Below are positions 1 to 6,226 of a DNA stretch of 11,412 nucleotides, one piece after another. The DNA is from Candidatus Buchananbacteria bacterium RIFCSPLOWO2_02_FULL_46_11b (GTDB lineage: Bacteria > Patescibacteriota > Patescibacteriia > Buchananbacterales > UBA6539). Below the pieces are notes generated by a model. That model saw only the letters and a program-made list of their open reading frames with translations, did no database searches and was not told where the DNA came from. A program made the translations under genes and the position numbers. The stretch lies in NCBI GenBank assembly GCA_001817615.1, contig MHIR01000073.1, positions 210 to 11,621 of the forward strand, given 5' to 3'. How positions within the stretch are numbered: position 1 is the first letter of the stretch; every line of letters begins with the position of its first letter.

Positions 1-1198
1 CGATGCGCACGCGGCCTTTGGCTTTGCCGGCAAAAGCGGTCTGGCCGAAAAGTCCGCCGGCATTCGGCTTTGCCTCGGGCGAGGCGATCTTTTCTTTGAC
101 GATGCTTCGCGCCGCGGCGCTAATAGAAACTTTCATTCCCGTCGGCGGGTATTCCAAAATCGAATATTTAATCCGCTCATTCAGCCCGCCGGCATCGCAG
201 CGATTTTTAAGCAAGCAAATCGGCATTTCGCCTGGCAGAATATGTTTGATTTGTTTAACGCTCAAGCCCCGCCGCCGGCCGATTTCCTTAAGCAGAAAAT
301 CATGGCGGTAATAAGAAAGGTACAAGACATCCTTGCGGTAATTTTTAATAAAAGCGAATTGCCGGCCCAGCCAAAACAAGTAAGCTTCCTTTGGCGTCAG
401 CTTAAGTTCTTTTACCAGCCGCTTTTGTTTGGACAGAAGCTTCCGGCGCTCGGCCGAAATCTTTTTTAATTCGGCCAAGGGATTTACTTTGGCGGCCAAA
501 AGCGCCCGGGCTTCGGCCGTAAAATATTCCAGGGTCAAAGCCGGCCCGTCGTAATCGTATTGCAGCCAGCAATACTTTTGCCAGTGCCGAAAAAACAATT
601 TTTTCAAATATTTATTCTTTTTGGCCCCGGCTAAAAGTTTCAGAAAATCCCTCCGCTCCCGGTCCCGTTCTGAGTCTTCGGCCAAAGTCGTCAAAGCGCT
701 GAAATACTCCCCCATTTTTTCCGGCCGCCCGGCGCTCTTTAACTTTTCAGCCAGGGTTTGCTCCAGAATCCGGGAAAAATAATTATTCTCGGCTTCCGCG
801 GCATTGGCCAGCCAGCCATAAAGATAGGCTGTCCTATATTTCTCATTATAAGCCTGGTATAATGCCAGCAATTCTTTGTCGGTTTTTTCGGTTAAATCCG
901 CTTTAAAAGTTTTATCGGCTTGCAAAAGCAGCCTTTCGCAAGCGGAATAATTTTTCGCGATTACCTTTTTAACCCATTTCTTGTCTTTTAAAATCCTGAC
1001 TACAACCGGCCGGGCAACTTGCTCCCGGCTGCCGGGGAAAATCGCCCAGCGGTTGACGCCGTTTTTGAATTCACCGATGCCGGAAGCGAAATTCCGGCCG
1101 AAAAGCTTATGGCAATCATAATACAAAACTTCGCCCAAAAGACAAAGGGGATAAAGACTGACGCCGTAATTGGTCACCGCCCAGATTCTTTTTTTCAT
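1..1198 (-). CDS. PEP-utilising-enzyme mobile-domain protein (C-terminus beyond window)
   Basis: The frame is open for 399 codons from the ATG at 1198 to the left edge, so the 3' end is missing. The last visible residues (about 381-399, ending GKAKGRVRI after GGLFGQTAFA) match the opening of the swivelling phosphohistidine (mobile) domain of PEP synthase and PPDK-like enzymes. The catalytic His would lie beyond the window. Upstream are a helical region with HWQKYCWLQYDYDGPALTLE at about residues 219-238 and IGRRRGLSVKQIKHILPGEM at about 307-326, both typical of the stretch before the mobile domain in uncharacterised CPR and archaeal PEP-utilising proteins. No N-terminal ATP-grasp PEP/pyruvate-binding domain is present, so it is not a full PEP synthase and its substrate is unknown. 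The start overlaps the preceding methyltransferase stop by one base (TAATG), so it is probably translationally coupled and last in the visible operon. Confidence 0.82.
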   Translation of the reverse strand, partial: MKKRIWAVTNYGVSLYPLCLLGEVLYYDCHKLFGRNFASGIGEFKNGVNRWAIFPGSREQVARPVVVRILKDKKWVKKVIAKNYSACERLLLQADKTFKADLTEKTDKELLALYQAYNEKYRTAYLYGWLANAAEAENNYFSRILEQTLAEKLKSAGRPEKMGEYFSALTTLAEDSERDRERRDFLKLLAGAKKNKYLKKLFFRHWQKYCWLQYDYDGPALTLEYFTAEARALLAAKVNPLAELKKISAERRKLLSKQKRLVKELKLTPKEAYLFWLGRQFAFIKNYRKDVLYLSYYRHDFLLKEIGRRRGLSVKQIKHILPGEMPICLLKNRCDAGGLNERIKYSILEYPPTGMKVSISAAARSIVKEKIASPEAKPNAGGLFGQTAFAGKAKGRVRI

Positions 1199-2010
1199 TA
1201 TTTTTGGCCTAAAACATACATCAGGGCGTAATCCCGGTACCAATCAGCACCCTTGAGTATTTTATTGATCTTAAAATATTTTTTCAGCTTGGCTTCAAAG
1301 CGGGGCTTGAGCGGATAGGTCGTCGGCAAAAAATAGGCATTCAAAAAATAATCAAAATTATCATAATCTTTTTTCGGCAGCAATCCCCGGTCAACGAATT
1401 TTTTAAAATCTTTCAGGTTCTGAGCGAATAAAACCTGGTCTTTTTTTTCATCATAATAATACATCAAAAAAGGCAGGACTAAAATCGTAAAAGAGGGAAT
1501 CTTTTTCTTGCGCAACTTGGGATATTCATTTTTCAAAAATTTAGCCAGATCTTTAAAATGGCCTTTTTTTCTCATCCAGCTGCGGTGGACGATTACCCCG
1601 TCTTTTTTCAATATCTTTTTCAATCTCACTAAAACCTTGTCCAGATCTTTAAACGGCATCATATGAAAAGCGATATCACCAAGAATCAAATCAAATTTTT
1701 CGTTTAAATTCATTTTCTGCCAATCCGCGACAATCAGCCGGCCGGTATCCTTATATTTTAAGACCGTGCCCATGATGCGGAAATTAACTTCATGATAGTC
1801 AACGGAAGTATAGGCCAGCTTGTATTTTGAACATAAATCCCGGGTCCCGGCCGTCGAACCCAATATCAGAATCTTCGGATCTCTTTTCCTTTTTACTTCT
1901 TTAATATAGCGTTCGTAAATTTTGAGTTCGGATTTGGACGGCGGCCCCGGCGGCAGCATTTTCCGATACACATTGGCCACCTTCGGATCCCAGGTTAATT
2001 TTTTTGTCAT
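1198..2010 (-). CDS. Class I SAM-dependent methyltransferase paralogue C (270 aa)
   Basis: Predicted Rossmann-fold methyltransferase, third of a tandem trio. From the chosen start, motif I is KILILGSTAGTRDL (residues 46-59), the acidic end of strand 2 is D71 (TSVDYHE), an ADW follows at 95-97, and motif IV-like FDLILGD lies at 106-112. The N-terminal helix has PPSKSELKIYERYIKEVK. The C-terminal tail ends KKYF plus 24 residues, as in its paralogues. I chose the ATG at 2010 over an in-frame ATG at 2088. The latter would overlap the upstream gene by 74 bases and add a basic, unconserved extension, while the 2010 ATG has AAAGG 8 bases upstream. Motif I is the most divergent of the three (GSTAGT instead of GATPEL). 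The substrate is unknown. It lies 4 bases after the preceding gene's stop. Confidence 0.85.
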   Translation of the reverse strand: MTKKLTWDPKVANVYRKMLPPGPPSKSELKIYERYIKEVKRKRDPKILILGSTAGTRDLCSKYKLAYTSVDYHEVNFRIMGTVLKYKDTGRLIVADWQKMNLNEKFDLILGDIAFHMMPFKDLDKVLVRLKKILKKDGVIVHRSWMRKKGHFKDLAKFLKNEYPKLRKKKIPSFTILVLPFLMYYYDEKKDQVLFAQNLKDFKKFVDRGLLPKKDYDNFDYFLNAYFLPTTYPLKPRFEAKLKKYFKINKILKGADWYRDYALMYVLGQK

Positions 2011-2014
2011 CACC

Positions 2015-2860
2015 TTAACCTTTCTGCAGACCAAACATTTTGACCGGGTAAAAGCCGAATTTTTCTTCGACTTCGGCGGCGGCTTCAACCGGGGTAAAAT
2101 ATTTGGCCGTTATTTTTAAAAACTCATCGATTGGCAAAACCGTGTGCAAAATGACGCTGCGGCGCAAATTAAGCTGGTCGTATTCCTCCGGATTAAAAAC
2201 GCCGTCCTGATAAAGCCGGTCAAGCCATTGATATTCCTTGCCCGCGTCAATGATCCGGCTTTTTTCTTCATAACAATCCGGGTAGCAATGGCCGAAGCGG
2301 AAGCGGAAATAAAATTCCCGAAAAGCCATCTTCCCTTCCCGCCAAAGCCTGAGATCATCGGCTAAACGGCTAATCTCTTTTACGTCCGCCGGCAAAACGA
2401 TATTTCTCACCAAAACCAGGCCGCCGGGCTTGAGCCAGCCGGCCATTTTTTCCAGCAATCGAGGCAATGATTCCGCGGTCACGTTATTTAACGCCACGTC
2501 GCCCAAAACCGCGTCAAAAGATCCGTTTGGCAAAGAAACTTCCAGCCAGTCCCCCAAAATCACTTCTTCCTTTTTCCGATTCTTGACGGTCAATGATTTA
2601 TCCGCCAGCTTAATCATTTCCGGATTGATGTCAACCGCGGTCACGGCAAAACCAAGATTCAAGCCCAGATCCCGCAATTCCGGCGTCGCGCCTAAAACTA
2701 AAAGCCTGGGCGCGTCAATTTTCTCTTTGATTTGTTTTAAATATTTGGTATAAAAATCAAGTTCCGCTGGCGACGGAGCAATCGTGTCGCGGCGGGCGTA
2801 ATTTCTGACGGAATCCGGGTCGTTCCATTCTTTAATTTTATAGGCGGAAAAATCAGTCAT
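2015..2860 (-). CDS. Class I SAM-dependent methyltransferase paralogue B (281 aa)
   Basis: Predicted soluble SAM-dependent methyltransferase. It carries LLVLGATPELRDL (residues 53-65) as the SAM-binding loop, VTAVDINPEM (73-82) with the ribose-binding acidic residue D77, GDW at 103-105, FDAVLGD at 115-121 followed by ALNNV, and WLKPGGLVLVRN typical of strand 5. The C-terminal about 100 residues form a tail shared with its neighbours, ending AKYF plus 26 residues. The start ATG follows AAGGA by 9 bases and lies one base after the preceding stop (TAATATG). It is second of the three methyltransferases. The loop GATPEL replaces the usual GxGxG, so classification rests on the whole motif order. 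The acceptor (small molecule, lipid, protein or RNA) cannot be told from the sequence. Confidence 0.9.
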   Translation of the reverse strand: MTDFSAYKIKEWNDPDSVRNYARRDTIAPSPAELDFYTKYLKQIKEKIDAPRLLVLGATPELRDLGLNLGFAVTAVDINPEMIKLADKSLTVKNRKKEEVILGDWLEVSLPNGSFDAVLGDVALNNVTAESLPRLLEKMAGWLKPGGLVLVRNIVLPADVKEISRLADDLRLWREGKMAFREFYFRFRFGHCYPDCYEEKSRIIDAGKEYQWLDRLYQDGVFNPEEYDQLNLRRSVILHTVLPIDEFLKITAKYFTPVEAAAEVEEKFGFYPVKMFGLQKG

Positions 2861-2861
2861 A

Positions 2862-3728
2862 TTATTTTTTCCTTAAATGCCAAACCGGCGCGTATTCCAT
2901 CCATTCGTATTTTTGCACCACCAGGCGGTCTTTTATCGTGAAGTATTTTTTAATCAGCGCCAGCCACTCGTTTTCCGCCGCCACCACGTGATTGACGTTG
3001 CCGGCGTGTAATTTTAAGTTTTCAAATTTTTCCAAATCGCTTTTATTGAATTTGAATTTTTTGTTTTTCAGCCAGCCGTCCAGCAATTTAATGCCCCGGC
3101 CGACAAGGTAAGTGTTTGTCTTGCGATTATAAAATTGCTGATGCCAATGGCTGTACGACCCGATATGGACAACCAGCCAGACCCAATTCAGCCGGCCGCT
3201 GTCGTATTTTTTTTGCATCTCCTCAATGCCGTCCTTGGGCTTGTCAAAAAGATAAACAAAATGCCTGGTGATAAACGCGCCGCCGGGCTTTAGCAGCTGC
3301 CAGATATTTTTCAAAGCCAAATCGTAGAATTTATAAGGCACGTTATTTAACGAGGCGTCGGCCAAAATGGCGTCAAAGCCGCCGGACTTAAAAATCTCGG
3401 CCAGCTTCAGCCAGTCTCCCCGGGCGATTAAATTCTTCGGGTCATTTTTGTATTTCATCACTTCCGACATTTTAACCAGCATGTCCTGACTGATATCAAC
3501 GGCTAAACAGGTGGCGCCAAGCCGAATCGCCAGATCGCGCAATTCGGGCGTGGCGCCCAAAACCATGACCTTAGGCGATCTTTTGCCCTTTAGCGCTTGG
3601 CGTAAAGCGAATTCGTATTTTTTTAGTTCTAAGGGCAGGGGTGCCGAAGAAGCTTTGCGGTTGGCGCGCGAGGCCGCGGCTTTTTGGCTCCAACTCCTGC
3701 CCAAGCCGATTTTAGTGTGTTTTTCCAT
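2862..3728 (-). CDS. Class I SAM-dependent methyltransferase paralogue A (288 aa)
   Basis: First complete methyltransferase of the trio. The visible core is KVMVLGATPELRDLAIRLG (residues 53-71), CLAVDISQDML with D78, GDWLKL starting at 104, and FDAILADASLNNV (118-130), then LLKPGGAFITRH. The first about 35 residues are basic and low-complexity (RANRKASSAP). The C-terminal tail has IKKYF followed by 25 residues ending RKK. It shares GATPELRDL and the D-A-x-L-x-D-x-x-L-N-N-V block with paralogue B, so the two are closer to each other than to paralogue C. No clear Shine-Dalgarno site precedes it. The start sits one base after the preceding stop (TAATATG), so translation probably depends on coupling. 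The substrate is unknown. Confidence 0.9.
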   Translation of the reverse strand: MEKHTKIGLGRSWSQKAAASRANRKASSAPLPLELKKYEFALRQALKGKRSPKVMVLGATPELRDLAIRLGATCLAVDISQDMLVKMSEVMKYKNDPKNLIARGDWLKLAEIFKSGGFDAILADASLNNVPYKFYDLALKNIWQLLKPGGAFITRHFVYLFDKPKDGIEEMQKKYDSGRLNWVWLVVHIGSYSHWHQQFYNRKTNTYLVGRGIKLLDGWLKNKKFKFNKSDLEKFENLKLHAGNVNHVVAAENEWLALIKKYFTIKDRLVVQKYEWMEYAPVWHLRKK

Positions 3729-3729
3729 A

Positions 3730-4020
3730 TTATTTTTTAGTCAGTAAATAGCCCGGAAAAACCGAGCGGCAGGCGTAATGCTTTTGGCAGTTCTTCACCC
3801 GCCTCACTTTAAAGTATTTCCCCAGCAATTTTTCAAAATGAGATTTCTCGTAAATGAAAAGATATTTTGATTCTTCAAAAATTTCCCGGTAAATATCGAT
3901 TATTTTTCTGACTTTTTTCGGCTGGGCGGCATAGCCGGCCATCAACGGCGCGATCGATTTCTTGCTATCAATGACGGCGGGCGATTTTTTGACCGCTGGT
4001 TTAAAATTGTCCCTTGCCAT
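3730..4020 (-). CDS. 96-aa protein resembling the C-terminal tail of the adjacent methyltransferases
   Basis: Small basic protein, first in the operon. It has no Rossmann core or SAM motif. Residues about 52-96 align by eye with the tails of all three downstream methyltransferases: a hydrophobic helix, F-x-x-x-L-x-KYF (here HFEKLLGKYFKV), then 26 residues ending LLTKK. After KYF the paralogues have 24, 26 and 25 residues. The N-terminal half (MARDNFKPAVKKSPAVIDSK) is lysine-rich and unmatched. Either it is a remnant of a fourth paralogue that lost its catalytic core, or a deliberate tail-only partner. The intact reading frame and promoter-proximal position argue that it is still translated. 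The start has only a weak GGGAAG upstream, with a predicted leader of about 16 nt. Resemblance was judged by eye only. Confidence 0.65.
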   Translation of the reverse strand: MARDNFKPAVKKSPAVIDSKKSIAPLMAGYAAQPKKVRKIIDIYREIFEESKYLFIYEKSHFEKLLGKYFKVRRVKNCQKHYACRSVFPGYLLTKK

Positions 4021-4042
4021 TTATCGCTTCCCATATGACTAT

Positions 4043-4071
4043 ATTCTAACAAATTTGGGCTAATTTTTCAA
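4043..4071 (-). promoter_or_regulatory. Sigma70-type promoter of the methyltransferase operon
   Basis: Read on the minus strand, TTGAAA (4066-4071) and TAGAAT (4043-4048) are separated by exactly 17 bases. Transcription would start near 4036, about 16 bases before the first ATG. The -35 and spacer lie inside an inverted repeat (4054-4092). Confidence 0.7.
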
Positions 4072-4092
4072 GGTCTGAAAAATCAGCCCAAA
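4054..4092 (-). terminator. Inverted repeat, second terminator-like hairpin overlapping a promoter
   Basis: Arms of 17 bases (4054-4070 and 4076-4092) flank the loop AGGTC, with one imperfect pair. In minus-strand RNA that pair is a G-U wobble. In plus-strand RNA it would be an A-C mismatch, so the fold is better on the minus strand. TTTGTT follows it. It could be a back-up terminator for the PLP-enzyme unit, an operator, or both. Confidence 0.55.
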
Positions 4093-4093
4093 G

Positions 4094-4123
4094 AAAAAAG
4101 GACGCAACTTTCATTGCGTCCTT
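4094..4123 (-). terminator. Intrinsic terminator of the PLP-enzyme gene
   Basis: A perfect 10-bp stem (AAGGACGCAA at 4098-4107, TTGCGTCCTT at 4114-4123) with a 6-base loop is followed on the minus strand by TTTTTTCTTT. It lies 33 bases past the stop codon. A smaller 6-bp hairpin, GGTTCC/GGAACC (4139-4155), sits directly after the stop. Confidence 0.88.
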
Positions 4124-4155
4124 GGACAACATTTAAACGGTTCCTTTTCGGAACC

Positions 4156-5235
4156 TTATCTTAGGGAATCAAGGCCTTGAATAAAGGCCACCTTCTCCAA
4201 AAGGTTATGGATCCAGCCCGGTGCCAGACGCAACAAGCCGTCGCAATCCGCGTGCGGACGCAGAGGGCCGATCCACGGCAATATGCGCCAGAACCGGTTG
4301 CCGAAGCTGACCGCAATCTGCCATTCGCTTTTCTCGACCAAATAGTCGGTCAGTTTTTCGGCCGCCGCCTGTCCGCCGGCAAGTTCCAGATACATCACGC
4401 CGCCGGCCTGACCGTAAAGCCGCTTGGCCAGCCGGTATTGAGGATGCGACTTCAGGCCGGGGTAATAGACCGCTTTGACCGCCGGATGCTTTTCGCAGGT
4501 TTCGGCCAGCCCAAGTGTATTCCTCGACGCCGCGCGCCAGTATTTCTCGGACGCTTTGTAAGTCTTCAAGTACGCGGCCGTCACGCTCGGCAGCATCCGC
4601 CGATTGCCGAACATTCGGCTGGCGCGGATTCTTGCCATCGTTTTCTTGGTCGCGGCAATGAATCCGCCCTGATTCTCGTCACCCGGCTGATGCCATTTGG
4701 TCATCGAGCAGACCGTGATGACGTGATCCTGCCTGGGCGGCCGGTACAGAGGCGTGAACGTCGTATCCACGACCAGGCAGGCGCCATACTGCTTGCACAG
4801 CCTGGCCATGGCCGGCACGTCGGCCACGCGCATTTGTTTGGCGTTGCCGATAGTCTCGGTAAAGACCAGTCTAGCGTCAAGGCCCAGCAGATACTCGATT
4901 CGTCCCAGATCTGACGGATCAAACCAGGCGACCTCGATGCGGCCGGCGGTTTCCAGCTCTTTGAGCAGACCCCGCGTTCCGGGATAGACATCTTCCGAAC
5001 ATGCGACCCGGTTTTCGGCCGAAGTCAGGGCAAAGATAACGGCTTCAATCGCCGTCATGCCCCGCGATGTCACGGCTACTTGCCGGTTCATCATCCGGCT
5101 CAATTTCTCTTCCAGCCCGGTAAGATCCCGGCCGCCGTCGAAATAATGGCTTTGGCCGAATTCTTCCACGAGCTCCCGGCTGCTGCCAAAAACTCGCACG
5201 CCGCCGTCCCAACGTTGCAGATTCACATTAAGCAT
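4156..5235 (-). CDS. Cys/Met-metabolism family PLP-dependent enzyme (359 aa)
   Basis: Fold-type I PLP enzyme of the cystathionine gamma-synthase / beta-lyase / methionine gamma-lyase family. Family landmarks appear in order: DLTGLEEKLSRM (37-48), the phosphate-binding-loop equivalent TSRGMTAIEA (56-65), ETIGNAKQMRVADV (127-140), the pyridine-nitrogen Asp in VVDTTFTPLY (D157), SMTKWHQPGDENQGG with the predicted Schiff-base lysine K180, and HPAVKAVYYPGLKSHPQY (250-267). At 359 residues it is slightly shorter than the usual 380-400. It departs from the norm at several sites: SRGM instead of SGM, DLTG instead of NPT, and a C-terminal LRLAPGWIHN where RLSxGxE is expected. The exact reaction (lyase, synthase or another) is therefore open. 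The start has AAGGAG 9 bases upstream. Sampled stretches are about 60-68% GC, against about 25-37% in sampled neighbouring genes, suggesting horizontal acquisition. It has its own promoter and terminator. Confidence 0.88.
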   Translation of the reverse strand: MLNVNLQRWDGGVRVFGSSRELVEEFGQSHYFDGGRDLTGLEEKLSRMMNRQVAVTSRGMTAIEAVIFALTSAENRVACSEDVYPGTRGLLKELETAGRIEVAWFDPSDLGRIEYLLGLDARLVFTETIGNAKQMRVADVPAMARLCKQYGACLVVDTTFTPLYRPPRQDHVITVCSMTKWHQPGDENQGGFIAATKKTMARIRASRMFGNRRMLPSVTAAYLKTYKASEKYWRAASRNTLGLAETCEKHPAVKAVYYPGLKSHPQYRLAKRLYGQAGGVMYLELAGGQAAAEKLTDYLVEKSEWQIAVSFGNRFWRILPWIGPLRPHADCDGLLRLAPGWIHNLLEKVAFIQGLDSLR

Positions 5236-5337
5236 GTTTCTTCTCTCCTTTTCTATTCACATCAGTTCAAAATTCCCTAGTAGTTGTCAATATATGCAAA
5301 CCGGCACTGCGCCACAAGGCACAATACCGAATATAAT

Positions 5338-5366
5338 ATGATAGCATATTTTAGTAAAAATGTCAA
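5338..5366 (-). promoter_or_regulatory. Sigma70-type promoter of the PLP-enzyme gene
   Basis: On the minus strand, consensus TTGACA (5361-5366), a 17-base spacer and TATCAT (5338-5343). The predicted leader is about 95 nt and holds a small hairpin with stem TGTGCC/GGCGCA and loop TTGT. A second, weaker pair (TTGTGG-17-TATATT) lies within the leader. Confidence 0.75.
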
Positions 5367-5389
5367 TAAAAATAATATACCCATAATAA

Positions 5390-5413
5390 AAAACAGCTTA
5401 ATTAAGCCGTTTT
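5390..5413 (-). terminator. Probable terminator of the scpA-NYN operon
   Basis: AAAAC-x-GCTTAA is followed immediately by its complement TTAAGC-x-GTTTT. The single imperfect pair is a G-U wobble in minus-strand RNA, and the 3' side continues into TTTTTTATTA. It lies about 150 bases past the NYN stop codon. The small central loop (AATT) makes it only moderately convincing. Confidence 0.5.
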
Positions 5414-5455
5414 ACTTTTATTTTTTTCTAAAATAAGCTAAATTTTATATGAAAT

Positions 5456-5464
5456 TGTGGATAA
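5456..5464. other. Single DnaA-box-like 9-mer
   Basis: TGTGGATAA is the exact complement of the DnaA box TTATCCACA. It stands alone in an AT-rich stretch just upstream of the plus-strand promoter. One box is weak evidence, and I found no dnaA, dnaN or cluster of boxes. If real, it could be a DnaA-responsive promoter site. Confidence 0.25.
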
Positions 5465-5468
5465 CTTT

Positions 5469-5497
5469 TTGACATTTTTTCATTTATCGTGTATACT
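5469..5497 (+). promoter_or_regulatory. Consensus promoter of the small structured RNA
   Basis: TTGACA (5469-5474), a 17-base spacer and TATACT (5492-5497), one of the best promoter matches in the window. The start expected about 7 bases downstream falls on G5504, which is the first base of the first hairpin. Confidence 0.8.
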
Positions 5498-5503
5498 TAT
5501 TAT

Positions 5504-5582
5504 GTAATCTGAAAAGATTACCCTGCTCGCGGATGCGAGTCCGAGATCTAAATCTCGCCTTCACAGGCGAGGTTTTTGTTTT
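5504..5582 (+). ncRNA. Small structured RNA of about 79 nt, unknown family
   Basis: The transcript predicted from the upstream promoter folds almost throughout. Hairpin 1 is GTAATC/GATTAC (5504-5521, loop TGAAAA). Hairpin 2 is CTCGC/GCGAG (5526-5539, loop GGAT). Hairpin 3 is CGAGAT/ATCTCG (5542-5557, loop CTAA). A terminator hairpin, CTCGCCT/AGGCGAG (5554-5571, loop TCAC), is followed by GTTTTTGTTTT. The 3' arm of hairpin 3 and the 5' arm of the terminator share bases 5554-5557, so they compete, as in attenuators. The CTCGC and GCGAG blocks occur twice and could also pair crosswise. No gene lies downstream on this strand, so it appears to be a free-standing RNA and not a leader. I do not recognise it as a known RNA family. 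Confidence 0.65.
5553..5582 (+). terminator. Intrinsic terminator of the small RNA
   Basis: A 7-bp GC-rich stem with a TCAC tetraloop, extendable by one wobble pair, is followed by five T, G and four more T. There is no T-run on the other side, so it is directional to the plus strand. Its loop contains the stop codon of the opposing NYN gene. Confidence 0.8.
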
Positions 5583-6226
5583 ATGAAAGTAATGTCTTTT
5601 TTTATTTTCTGAGCGTTAATGTTAAGCGTGGCTTCATCCGTCAGCCAATGAGAAACATATCCTGCGCTGAATAAAATAAATTTCTTGCCTTTCTTTTTTA
5701 AAAACCTGACCAAGGCGGTAAAATCAACATCGCTGGAAAACAAACAAAAAGTGTCATATTTCTCAAACAACCTTATCGCGTCAACTGATATTTCAACGTC
5801 AAAATTACATTTGGGAATATAAATATATTTGCCTTGCATATCTTCACAGAGAGATCGAGTATTACCCTGCAATTCGGTATCTTTAAGATAATGCTTGATT
5901 CTTTGAATCGGTTTACTGCCGGCAAAATTATAACAAGATCTTGCTTTAATGACAAAATGAAGAGATTTATGATTTTTCGGATCAACACCATAATAAAATC
6001 TGCGATGCTCGAAAAATAAATTTGAAAATTCTGCCAATTTTTCCAGACTGATTACTGATTTATTCCCTGCTGGCAATATATTACCATTTCCATCTTTTTC
6101 ATCATGCTCAAACCAATAATCAACATTGCCAAAATCAATAAAAGTATAAATTTTTCCAAATTCTTTCTTGTCTATTCCTAAATTATTCAATTTAAGTTCA
6201 TTCAAGTCCATGATATCCAATTTCAT
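5561..6226 (-). CDS. NYN-domain (LabA/DUF88-like) predicted ribonuclease
   Basis: 221-residue PIN-like-fold protein. The NYN acidic pattern is visible: YTFIDFGNVDYW (residues 27-38; D31, N34), the central KCNFDVEISVDAI (139-151; D143, D149) and FCLFSSDVDFTALVRFLKKKGKKF starting at 160 (D166, D168), followed by the last strand FILFS. NYN domains are metal-dependent RNases in characterised members such as eukaryotic MARF1, while LabA-type bacterial members are poorly characterised. The start overlaps the scpA stop (TAATG) and has AAGGT upstream, so the two are translationally coupled. It ends with TGA in the loop of the oppositely oriented terminator of the small RNA. Base composition is AT-rich (about 33% GC where sampled). 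The RNA target is unknown. Confidence 0.85.
   Translation of the reverse strand: MKLDIMDLNELKLNNLGIDKKEFGKIYTFIDFGNVDYWFEHDEKDGNGNILPAGNKSVISLEKLAEFSNLFFEHRRFYYGVDPKNHKSLHFVIKARSCYNFAGSKPIQRIKHYLKDTELQGNTRSLCEDMQGKYIYIPKCNFDVEISVDAIRLFEKYDTFCLFSSDVDFTALVRFLKKKGKKFILFSAGYVSHWLTDEATLNINAQKIKKDITFIKQKPRL

Noticed and set aside
2011..2088. Longer N-terminus for methyltransferase C starting at 2088
   Set aside because: It would overlap the preceding gene by 74 bases and add an unconserved basic stretch, while the 2010 ATG has AAAGG at good spacing.
4177..4914. Plus-strand open frame of 245 codons antisense to the PLP enzyme
   Set aside because: It lies wholly opposite a gene with clear catalytic motifs, has no ribosome-binding site, and reflects the high GC of that gene.
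5341..5470. Replication origin
   Set aside because: There is only one DnaA box, with no box cluster and no dnaA, dnaN or similar gene nearby.
5533..5586. Short plus-strand peptide (17 codons) inside the small RNA
   Set aside because: There is no ribosome-binding site, it runs through the terminator hairpin and T-run, and nothing suggests translation.
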